From Spirochaetales bacterium (GTDB lineage: Bacteria > Spirochaetota > Spirochaetia > Sphaerochaetales > Sphaerochaetaceae): DNA of 15,793 nt. The position numbers and the translations under genes were made by a program. A model generated the notes under the pieces. The model saw nothing but the letters and a program-made list of their open reading frames with translations, was not told the DNA's origin and did not search any database. Shown here piece by piece: positions 7,667-14,078 of this stretch. The number at the start of each line of letters is the position of its first letter. Position 1 is the stretch's first letter. Location: contig JAQYFM010000065.1 in assembly GCA_028723145.1 (NCBI GenBank), positions 1-15,793 of the forward strand, given 5' to 3'.

Positions 7667-8458
7667 TTATTTTGCTGTATTTTCAGCAGGTTTCTTATAG
7701 TTAAAATATAGACAAGCTTCAGTACCACCATCAACTACAATAGGCTGACCTGTAATAGCACGTGCCTCATCACTTGCAAGCCACATAGCAGTTAAAGCAA
7801 TATCTTCACCCTTGATCTTATATAACGATGGTTGATATTTATCAAGGAATCTCTCACGAGCTTCGCCTTCAAATCCTTTATTTAGAGGAGTATCAACAAA
7901 ACCAGGACAAATGGCGTTACATCGGATATTGCTTCTAGCAAAATCAACAGCAATAGATCTTGTTAAACTTAATGCAGCTGCTTTTGCTGCAGAATATCCA
8001 ATTTTGTTTGGGGTTGGGCGTAAACCATATGTACCAACAGTATTTAAAATAACACCTCCTCCTTGTTTTTCCATGTAAGGAATAACAATTTGACAAGCAA
8101 TAAATACTGCTTCCATATCAATTTTCATTACTCTTCTAAACTCTTCTAAAGAAGTAGTAACAGCTGTACCAACAGGACTAATACCAGCATTATTATATAA
8201 CACATCAATAGAACCAAATGTCGCTACAATATCTTTAAAGATTTCTGCCATTTTAACTTCATTTGTGATATCAGCTACATAAGCTTTTGCAACACCACCC
8301 TTAGCATTAATCTCATTTACAGTTTCTTCTGCGCCCTTTGCATTAACATCAATAACACAGACCTTTGCACCTTCATTAGCAAACATTACACATGTTGTTT
8401 TGCCCATTCCTGAGCCGCCACCTGTGATGGCTACTACTTTATTTGTAAAACGTGCCAT
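7667..8458 (-). CDS. Short-chain dehydrogenase/reductase with atypical catalytic residues
   Basis: A 263-residue classical-type SDR. The NAD(P) Rossmann motif TGGGSGMG is at 12-19, and Asp37 at the end of strand beta-2 predicts NAD(H) preference. NNAG is at 89-92, the YxxxK pair is Tyr155/Lys159, and the usual CPGFVDT and ITGQPIVVDGG segments follow. The other two tetrad residues are changed: the catalytic Ser, expected 13 residues before Tyr155, is Gly142 (Thr143 is next to it), and the usual Asn of the V-N-L motif is Asp114. The enzyme may use Thr143 in place of Ser or have shifted chemistry. It starts with a clear AAGGAG site, 16 bases after the SLC13-like gene. Its role is presumably oxidation or reduction of an alcohol or ketone in the pathway with the amidohydrolase; the substrate is unknown. 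Confidence 0.9.
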   Translation of the reverse strand: MARFTNKVVAITGGGSGMGKTTCVMFANEGAKVCVIDVNAKGAEETVNEINAKGGVAKAYVADITNEVKMAEIFKDIVATFGSIDVLYNNAGISPVGTAVTTSLEEFRRVMKIDMEAVFIACQIVIPYMEKQGGGVILNTVGTYGLRPTPNKIGYSAAKAAALSLTRSIAVDFARSNIRCNAICPGFVDTPLNKGFEGEARERFLDKYQPSLYKIKGEDIALTAMWLASDEARAITGQPIVVDGGTEACLYFNYKKPAENTAK

Positions 8459-8474
8459 AAGTTACTCCTTTTAA

Positions 8475-9758
8475 TCACATTACAGGGAAAAGTGTCATAG
8501 CAATTCCAACACCAAATACAAATCTAAATGCTGCTGAAATCATACCAACCTTGAAAATTGTCTTTTGTGAATAACCACCAGTCTGCATTGCCATTGGGAT
8601 AACAGGATTAGGAAGTGGTGTAATGAGAGAAGACATTGATGCAAGTGAACAAAGAATTACACATCCTCTTGGATCCATTCCCATACTGCTTAATGAAAGA
8701 ACAATAATTGGGATTAATACAGTTGTTACTGCTTTATTGTACAAAAGAGATGTCATGATGAAAGATGCTAAGAAAATAACAGCACCAATAACATAACTAT
8801 TTGTAACATTACCAAGAATTAGTTTAATGAATTCACCAAGATATTCTGCTGCACCAGTTGTACTTAATGCAGATCCAAGTACTGTTACACCTGCATATAA
8901 AAGTACCATTGGCATATTCATAGCTGTTATTGATTCTTTCTCTGTTAAAACACCTGAGATAACAATTACTACAGCACCAGCAAGAGTAACAGCCCATGAT
9001 GGTAAACCACACATAAGACCAATTACAACAGCAATGAAAACCCCATATCCTAAGAATTCTCTTACAGGAGAAAGTGGTTCTAACTTCTGAAGTTGTCCAG
9101 CTTCTTCGAGAGTTGTAACTGGGAACTCAGGCTTGTCTGGTAAAAATCTTGGAATAATAAAAATAGCAACTAAGAATGTGATAATACCTGTTGGGAGGAA
9201 TACAAGTGTTTCAGACCACATACTTAGTGCATTCTGGGTCCATCCATATGATTCAAGATAACCATTTTGAGTTACGAACCAAGCAGCATAAGGACCAATT
9301 GGCTCAATAATAAATGAACAGGAAACAGTTACAATAGCAATTGGATAAAGCATTTTTGTAGGACTAATGTTCATCTTCTTACACATATTTTGAACAAGTG
9401 GACATACCATAGCAAATAATGCTGCTAAAGATGGAACAAACTGTCCAAGAATCATTGTAACTAATGCATATGACGCAAGAATCTTTGTAAATGAACCGTC
9501 ATTTACTTTGTAAAGAAGGTTTGAAAGATGGTTTACCATCTGTGTTCTTGCCAAACCTGCAGCAACGATGAACATAGAAGCCATTGTAACAACGTTGTTA
9601 TTACCAAATCCTGCAAAAACAGTATTTTTATCGACACAACCTGTTACAAATAAAGCAACAATAACACCCATACAAGTATAAGCCATTGGAATCTTCTTGA
9701 TGAAAAATAAGATAATCATTGCAAGGAAGATTAATAGACAAATCGCCATTGTACTCAT
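8475..9758 (-). CDS. SLC13/DASS-type (ion transporter superfamily) permease
   Basis: A 427-residue membrane protein with about eleven hydrophobic segments. The two-fold repeat of the ion-transporter superfamily can be traced: an N-terminal half with the ISPTKMLYPIAI stretch (131-142) and a C-terminal half with SLITPLPNPVIP (377-388) and GGYSQKTIFKVG (394-405), which resembles the TP..N..V...GGY..xDFxKxG end of DASS carriers. The usual SNT signatures are not intact: the places read IIEPIGP (150-156) and LLYNKAV (338-344). Known relatives move di- and tricarboxylates, sulfate or other anions, often with Na+. It is first in the operon, with AGGAG (9769-9773) ten bases before the ATG, and is divergent from the LysR-type gene. 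It could import a carboxylate or export a product. Exact family (DASS, CitMHS or ArsB-like) is uncertain. Confidence 0.82.
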   Translation of the reverse strand: MSTMAICLLIFLAMIILFFIKKIPMAYTCMGVIVALFVTGCVDKNTVFAGFGNNNVVTMASMFIVAAGLARTQMVNHLSNLLYKVNDGSFTKILASYALVTMILGQFVPSLAALFAMVCPLVQNMCKKMNISPTKMLYPIAIVTVSCSFIIEPIGPYAAWFVTQNGYLESYGWTQNALSMWSETLVFLPTGIITFLVAIFIIPRFLPDKPEFPVTTLEEAGQLQKLEPLSPVREFLGYGVFIAVVIGLMCGLPSWAVTLAGAVVIVISGVLTEKESITAMNMPMVLLYAGVTVLGSALSTTGAAEYLGEFIKLILGNVTNSYVIGAVIFLASFIMTSLLYNKAVTTVLIPIIVLSLSSMGMDPRGCVILCSLASMSSLITPLPNPVIPMAMQTGGYSQKTIFKVGMISAAFRFVFGVGIAMTLFPVM

Positions 9759-9796
9759 TTTCTCATATCTCCTACATTTTTTATTATTTTGGGCTC

Positions 9797-9826
9797 ATAA
9801 TATAGAAACCAAGAGTTCTATGTAAA
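9797..9826 (-). promoter_or_regulatory. Putative promoter of the SLC13-SDR-amidohydrolase-BCCT operon
   Basis: On the minus strand TTTACA (9821-9826) and TATTAT (9797-9802) are 18 bases apart. The predicted start near 9790 leaves a leader of about 31 bases. The spacer is occupied by the dyad ATAGAA-N8-TTCTAT (9802-9821), a candidate regulator site. The surrounding DNA is AT-rich, so chance matches are possible. Confidence 0.5.
9802..9821. promoter_or_regulatory. Inverted repeat ATAGAA-N8-TTCTAT, candidate regulator site
   Basis: Perfect six-base arms lie around eight bases, within the spacer of the putative operon promoter. It shares TATAGA/TCTAT elements with the longer dyad near the LysR-type gene (9925-9954). 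LysR-type regulators commonly bind dyads in the divergent intergenic region; binding here is an inference. Confidence 0.4.
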
Positions 9827-9918
9827 ATACTATTTTTGACTGATAATTATTCCTTTTTTACATATCAAGTTAAGAATCAAAAAAATTGGATTTTAAATAT
9901 TTTTTTGTTTTAAAAGGA

Positions 9919-9948
9919 TTTACATTATAGATAAAAGTATATTATTAT
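9919..9948 (+). promoter_or_regulatory. Putative promoter of the LysR-type regulator gene
   Basis: TTTACA (9919-9924) and TATTAT (9943-9948) are separated by 18 bases, the same hexamers and spacing as on the opposite strand. Transcription from about 9955 would give a leader of about 40 bases with an AGGAGA ribosome-binding site (9985-9990). The -10 overlaps the right arm of the dyad at 9925-9954, which fits autoregulation. Confidence 0.5.
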
Positions 9949-9954
9949 CTATAA
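9925..9954. promoter_or_regulatory. Inverted repeat TTATAGATAA-N10-TTATCTATAA in the divergent intergenic region
   Basis: Two perfect ten-base arms (9925-9934 and 9945-9954) have centres 20 bases apart, about two helical turns. The position, overlapping the regulator's own promoter, is typical of an autoregulatory LysR-family site. A function as an RNA hairpin in the leader is less likely because much of it precedes the predicted transcript start. Confidence 0.55.
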
Positions 9955-9994
9955 AAAATTATCGTATTAAAACAAAAATTTTTTAGGAGAGAAA

Positions 9995-10882
9995 ATGAAT
10001 ATTGACTATGATTACTATAGAAGATTTTATTATGTAGCCAAATATCGCAATTTATCTTTAGTTGCAAAGCTCCTAAATACAAACCAACCTAACCTTTCAA
10101 AACTAATGAATAAATTAGAAGAACAGATGGGTTGTAAATTAATGATTAGAACAAACAAAGGTATTAAACTTACAGAAGAAGGTGAAAGGTTATACAATCA
10201 TGTAGCTATTGCATACAATGAATTAAGAGCTGCAGAAGCAGAACTTTCTTCGGAAAATGATATGTCATCAGGAATGGTTTGTATTGGTTCAACCTATACG
10301 GCTTTAGACTATGTACTTTCAAATGTAATAAAAAAATTTAATACATCATATCCTAATATCAAAATATCTATTTCTGATAACACGAGTGAAAAAACAGTCG
10401 ATATTTTAAAACAAGGTTTGATAGATTTTGCTATTGTAGATTCACCAATAAAAGAAAATACTCGATTTAGACAAACTTTAGTTAAACAATATAAAGAAAT
10501 ACTTGTTACCTCTAATACAGGAAAATTCGCTGAATTAAAATCGATAAAAATAAAGAAACTCTTTTCTTTACCAATCATTGGTTTTTCTGACTATTTTGGT
10601 AACGCTGATTATCATCGACAATTTTTTAGTGAAAAAGGATTAGAATGGGAACCAGTTATTGGTGTTTCAAGTTATCCACAAATAATTTCAATTTTGTTAA
10701 AAAATACAGGTGTTGCCTTTCTACCAATTGAAATAGCAGAGCCATACATAAAGCAAGGCTTACTAAATGAAATTAAAATAGATAAATTTGATTTACCAAA
10801 AAGAGAAATCATATTAATTGAAGATATTGAACAACATAGTAGTATTGCAGCAAGAAAGTTTATTACAATGCTAAAAGGATAA
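9995..10882 (+). CDS. LysR-type transcriptional regulator
   Basis: A 295-residue regulator, the only clear plus-strand gene here. The winged helix-turn-helix is at about residues 8-63 (VAKYRNLSLVAKLLNTNQPN through RTNKGIKLTEEG), followed by the linker helix and a two-lobed effector domain from about residue 91 (GMVCIGSTYTALDYVLSNVI). The domain layout and length are standard for the family. It is divergent from the operon that begins with the SLC13-like permease, the classical arrangement in which a LysR-type protein activates the neighbouring operon in response to its substrate or an intermediate. AGGAGA lies four bases before the ATG. Codon use is strongly AT-rich, as is the intergenic region. 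The ligand is unknown. The 35 bases after its stop, facing the convergent YkgJ-type gene, show no convincing terminator. Confidence 0.92.
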   Translation: MNIDYDYYRRFYYVAKYRNLSLVAKLLNTNQPNLSKLMNKLEEQMGCKLMIRTNKGIKLTEEGERLYNHVAIAYNELRAAEAELSSENDMSSGMVCIGSTYTALDYVLSNVIKKFNTSYPNIKISISDNTSEKTVDILKQGLIDFAIVDSPIKENTRFRQTLVKQYKEILVTSNTGKFAELKSIKIKKLFSLPIIGFSDYFGNADYHRQFFSEKGLEWEPVIGVSSYPQIISILLKNTGVAFLPIEIAEPYIKQGLLNEIKIDKFDLPKREIILIEDIEQHSSIAARKFITMLKG

Positions 10883-10917
10883 AATTATAGGGTAAATAAC
10901 TCGGGCTTATCTGATAA

Positions 10918-11541
10918 TCAGGAGGCATTTGGAACATCAGGAGGAAGAGGTAGAAGAGAAATAATCATTAATAATTTACTTAATGCTCTTTCAACCTGAT
11001 CTTGCATCGTATCTGTTTCAGCACTATTTCCTTCCAAGCCTTCAAGATGAAGTCCAAAGAGATCCATAATAGGTGGATTTTCTGGCATTTCATCCTCTGT
11101 TAATAACTCTGGCATTAAGGATAAATCCTTTAATTTTGAACATCTTCTAAATTCAAGGCCTCTTTTTGTACGAGTTACAGAAGCACCAAAAAGACGACAA
11201 AGAAGAGGTCTAACTTTGTAAATAGAACACTTCCCCCCTTCCCTAGTCATATCAGCAAAAGGACAACCTACATTTCCTTTTGTGAATTTCATTAATGCAC
11301 TAACATCTCTATCTTGAACAAAGTATGTATAAGCCGCAATTATTAAGGCTTCAGATGATGTAACTGGTGGGGTAAACCCTTTACAGCACTCACCACAGTC
11401 ATGAGGACAAGAGATATGTGCTTTAGTAGTAAAGTCATCAAAAGCATGTTCAATGGAATCATAATAGGAAGCGATTGCTTCAAGTTGATTACCTAGACTT
11501 GTATCCTCTAATCTTGTGATAAGTTCATCTAATTCTTTCAT
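10918..11541 (-). CDS. YkgJ/UPF0153-family cysteine-cluster protein
   Basis: A 207-residue soluble protein with the family's cysteine pattern: Cys45, Cys49, Cys52 and Cys53 (CPHDCGECC), Cys93 (CPF), Cys105 and Cys115 in CSIYKVRPLLCR, and Cys134. These residues are thought to bind zinc or an iron-sulfur cluster; the function of the family is not established. The acidic C-terminal tail (about 145-207) is not part of the recognised core. The start has no Shine-Dalgarno sequence. Instead TTGATT and TATAAA, 18 bases apart, place the transcript start within about three bases of the ATG, so the mRNA may be leaderless. No other in-frame Met occurs before residue 84, beyond the first cysteines, so the start is sound. 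It stands alone between the convergent LysR-type gene and galE. Confidence 0.85.
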   Translation of the reverse strand: MKELDELITRLEDTSLGNQLEAIASYYDSIEHAFDDFTTKAHISCPHDCGECCKGFTPPVTSSEALIIAAYTYFVQDRDVSALMKFTKGNVGCPFADMTREGGKCSIYKVRPLLCRLFGASVTRTKRGLEFRRCSKLKDLSLMPELLTEDEMPENPPIMDLFGLHLEGLEGNSAETDTMQDQVERALSKLLMIISLLPLPPDVPNAS

Positions 11542-11550
11542 GAAAAAAAT

Positions 11551-11580
11551 TTTATACTACAAGAAAAAAATCTTAATCAA
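11551..11580 (-). promoter_or_regulatory. Promoter of the YkgJ-type gene, placing the start at the ATG
   Basis: On the minus strand TTGATT (11575-11580) and TATAAA (11551-11556) are 18 bases apart. Only nine bases, ATTTTTTTC, lie between the -10 and the ATG, leaving no room for a ribosome-binding site. AT-rich surroundings lower the certainty. Confidence 0.5.
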
Positions 11581-11689
11581 GTAGTTTAAAAAAAAAATTT
11601 TAATTTTTTAATTGTTGCTATCATAACAAGATAAGGTTACTACTTTAAGATTTTTTTATAATATAAAAATTTACTTAAAAACGAAAGAA

Positions 11690-11710
11690 CCACCTATAAA
11701 ACATAGGTGG
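11690..11710 (-). terminator. Rho-independent terminator after galE
   Basis: CCACCTAT (11703-11710 read on the minus strand) pairs perfectly with ATAGGTGG (11690-11697) around a five-base loop. The minus-strand tail is TTCTTTCGTTTTT. It lies 21 bases after the galE stop. The opposite strand lacks a T-run, so it works mainly for galE. Confidence 0.82.
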
Positions 11711-11731
11711 CTATCAAAGTTATTTATTTAA

Positions 11732-12748
11732 TTAATCGTTATATCCGTTTGGGTTCATACTCTGCCATTTCCATGAAGAAGCACACATTTCCTCAATACC
11801 ACGTTCAGCAACCCAACCAAGTTCTTCTTTTGCCTTTGTGGCATCGCAGTAACATGTAGCAATATCACCTGGACGACGAGGTTTAATTTGATATTTTAAG
11901 CTCTTTCCACAAGCCTTTTCATAAGCATGTAATACATCTAATACAGAATAACCATGACCTGTACCTAAGTTATAAATGCTAACACCAGTATTTGACTCAA
12001 AACGCTTTAAAGCCTTTACGTGTCCTACAGCAAGATCTACAACATGAATATAGTCTCTAACGCCTGTACCATCGTGTGTTGGATAGTCATCACCAAATAC
12101 CCCAAGAGCTTCAAGCTTACCAATTGCAACTTGAGCAATATAAGGAACCAAGTTATTTGGGATACCCTTTGGATCTTCACCAATTAAACCACTTGCATGA
12201 GCACCAATTGGGTTAAAGTATCTAAGAAGGACTACATTCCACTCAGGATCTGCAGTATGTAAATCTGTTAATACCTGCTCAAGCATACTCTTTGTCTGAC
12301 CATACGGGTTAGTAATCTTACCCTTTGGGCAATCCTCTGTAATTGGAACAAAAGCAGGGTCTCCATATACTGTTGCTGAAGAAGAGAAGATAATGTTCTT
12401 TACACCAAACTCTCTCATAACAAAACAAAGATTTAAAGTACCAGTAATATTATTATGGTAGTACTCTAATGGCTTATGAACTGACTCACCTACAGCCTTT
12501 AAGCCAGCAAAGTTAATTACGCTTTCAATTTTCTCCTTTTTGAAAACTTCTTCAAGTGCACATTTATCAAGTAAATCAACTTCGTAAAACTTAACACTTT
12601 TACCTGTAATTTGCTCAACACGCTCTAATGCCTTAGCACTTGAATTAACAAGGTTATCAACAACGACAACATCATATCCGGCATTAAGCAATTCAACACA
12701 AGTGTGTGAACCGATATATCCTGCTCCACCTGCAACTAAAATGGCCAT
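11732..12748 (-). CDS. galE: UDP-glucose 4-epimerase
   Basis: A 338-residue cytoplasmic epimerase, the same length as E. coli GalE. It interconverts UDP-glucose and UDP-galactose using bound NAD. The Rossmann motif GGAGYIGS is at 7-14. The catalytic residues fall at the E. coli positions: Ser124 (SSSATVYGDP), Tyr149 and Lys153 (YGQTK). The UDP-sugar region LRYFNPIGAHASGLIGEDP is at 175-193, and GTGVRDYIHVVDLA follows. A GGAG site lies eight bases before the ATG. It follows the small cysteine-cluster gene by 50 bases with no terminator between, so they may share a transcript, and it ends at a clear terminator. No Leloir-pathway kinase or transferase is nearby, so it may serve surface polysaccharide or galactose metabolism. 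Confidence 0.96.
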   Translation of the reverse strand: MAILVAGGAGYIGSHTCVELLNAGYDVVVVDNLVNSSAKALERVEQITGKSVKFYEVDLLDKCALEEVFKKEKIESVINFAGLKAVGESVHKPLEYYHNNITGTLNLCFVMREFGVKNIIFSSSATVYGDPAFVPITEDCPKGKITNPYGQTKSMLEQVLTDLHTADPEWNVVLLRYFNPIGAHASGLIGEDPKGIPNNLVPYIAQVAIGKLEALGVFGDDYPTHDGTGVRDYIHVVDLAVGHVKALKRFESNTGVSIYNLGTGHGYSVLDVLHAYEKACGKSLKYQIKPRRPGDIATCYCDATKAKEELGWVAERGIEEMCASSWKWQSMNPNGYND

Positions 12749-12798
12749 AAAAATTTCTCCTTACCTTAAGGCTACCACAAAAGAATTATAAATAATAG

Positions 12799-13227
12799 TT
12801 ACTTTTTTATCTTATATCTTACACGTTTTGAGAAATCAACTTCTTTATATGGGATTTTTCCATTTTCATCAAAGCACTTATTTTGGCAAATTCTACATTG
12901 GTGCTTATTACAGTAACGAACAATACCATTTTTCTTTTCACTCTTTTTGTAAAGCGCAATTCCCTGAGGACAGAATACCTTATTAATAGACATACATCTT
13001 ATAAAGGAATCTGTGAGCTTAGATAGTTCTGAAAAACATTCAGGGTCTAAAGAGTCGATATCAACTAAAGATAAAAATGATTTTGCATCGTTTGATTTTA
13101 CATATATAGTAATATCTTCTGTACTATCAAATGTATAATCTAAAAAGTTATCTTCATTAAAGATAATTGCGTTATTACTTATACTATCAATATTCTCAAA
13201 CTCGCTGATAAATACAGGTTTTATCAC
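12799..13227 (-). CDS. Small protein with transposase-like cysteine cluster, function unknown
   Basis: A 142-residue protein starting at GTG, with a strong GGAGGGGG ribosome-binding site (13234-13241) that decides the start. The first 75 residues are acidic and unrecognised. The C-terminal half carries Cys78, Cys86 (CPQGIALYKK), Cys106, Cys111, Cys114 and Cys118 (RYCNKHQCRICQNKC), then KEVDF and a basic end. The CPxG...RY...C..C..C pattern resembles, from memory, the zinc-binding insert of IS1182-type transposases, but no DDE catalytic motif is present and the frame is intact. It could be a remnant of a transposase, a domesticated fragment or an unrelated zinc protein. It lies upstream of galE on the same strand and downstream of the esterase terminator. 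No convincing promoter was found, though TTTACA occurs near 13270. Confidence 0.7.
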   Translation of the reverse strand: MIKPVFISEFENIDSISNNAIIFNEDNFLDYTFDSTEDITIYVKSNDAKSFLSLVDIDSLDPECFSELSKLTDSFIRCMSINKVFCPQGIALYKKSEKKNGIVRYCNKHQCRICQNKCFDENGKIPYKEVDFSKRVRYKIKK

Positions 13228-13302
13228 TAATTTCCCCCTCCACTACATACTTATTTATAAACAAGGATGTAAAAAAAAGGAAGGGAAAATTATCTTAAAA
13301 CA

Positions 13303-13333
13303 AGAAAAATGGACCTTTAAAATCCATTTTTCT
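13303..13333 (-). terminator. Terminator of the fhs-esterase operon
   Basis: Read on the minus strand, AGAAAAATGGA (13323-13333) pairs perfectly with TCCATTTTTCT (13303-13313) around a nine-base loop, followed by TGTTTTAAG. It begins eight bases after the esterase stop. The T-run is partly inside the stem, which makes it a weaker form of the type. Confidence 0.7.
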
Positions 13334-13341
13334 CACTTAAT

Positions 13342-14064
13342 TTAGAAATATAAATTAAAAGCTCTCTTTACAGCCTCATCCCAAAAGGCCCAATCATGAA
13401 TACCACTCCAGTGTTCATATTTGTAATCAAGGTCTTTTTCTTCAAGTGCCGCATTAAGCTTCTCACTATGAGAGAAAATAAAATCCTCTTCCCCACAAGC
13501 TAAGTAAATAAAAGGAGCATTCTTTACCTTCTTTACTAAGCTAAAGATACTATCTTTACTTTGAAGCTTTTCTCCAAAGATAGCCTTCATCTCCTTTTTA
13601 TTCATCTTCACATTATCAATCATCAATGATTCGATATCACAAGCAGGAGAGAAAGCTGCACAACCTGCAAACTTCTTTGGATAAGTTAAAGCACACTTTA
13701 GTGCACCATAACCACCCATAGAAAGGCCCATTACATAGCTTTTATTAGCAGCTGTTGGTGTATTAAAGAAATGGTGACAAATTTCTCTTAACTCAACTGA
13801 AACAAATTTAAAGTAATCTAAACCTAAAGACATATCGGTGTAAAAGCTTCTTTGAACCTCTGGCATTACAACAGTAACACCATGTTCAATTGCATAACGC
13901 TCTACATTTGACCATCTAGACCATGCCGTTGAGTTATCTGAAAGGCCATGTAAAAGGTATACAACAGGAGCCTCACTAACCTTTTTCTCATCTGGCAAGA
14001 AAACAATCATTGAAGTTCTCATATCAAGAACTAACGACTTAAAATCACATCTAATATATGCCAT
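13342..14064 (-). CDS. Esterase, alpha/beta hydrolase of the esterase D / tributyrin esterase family
   Basis: A 240-residue soluble hydrolase without signal peptide, so cytoplasmic. The oxyanion-hole region is LLHGLSDN (37-44), the nucleophile is Ser115 in GLSMGGYGA, and the likely acid and base are Asp194 (CGEEDF) and His223 (GIHDW). The arrangement matches the PF00756 'putative esterase' family, which includes lactococcal tributyrin esterase and S-formylglutathione hydrolase. These enzymes cleave short-chain acyl esters or thioesters. It starts 14 bases after the fhs stop with a strong TAGGAGG site, so the two genes are one operon. Pairing with formate-tetrahydrofolate ligase raises the possibility that it releases formate from a formyl ester, but the family is broad and this is speculative. 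Confidence 0.9.
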   Translation of the reverse strand: MAYIRCDFKSLVLDMRTSMIVFLPDEKKVSEAPVVYLLHGLSDNSTAWSRWSNVERYAIEHGVTVVMPEVQRSFYTDMSLGLDYFKFVSVELREICHHFFNTPTAANKSYVMGLSMGGYGALKCALTYPKKFAGCAAFSPACDIESLMIDNVKMNKKEMKAIFGEKLQSKDSIFSLVKKVKNAPFIYLACGEEDFIFSHSEKLNAALEEKDLDYKYEHWSGIHDWAFWDEAVKRAFNLYF

Positions 14065-14078
14065 ATATTACCTCCTAC

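Noticed and set aside
10883..10920. Palindrome CTGAT-A-ATCAG between the convergent genes as a terminator
   Set aside because: Five-base arms with a one-base centre cannot form a stable loop, and no T-run follows.
11579..11645. Inverted repeat AAGTAGT ... ACTACTT
   Set aside because: Seven-base arms over 50 bases apart in AT-rich DNA are expected by chance, and no function fits.
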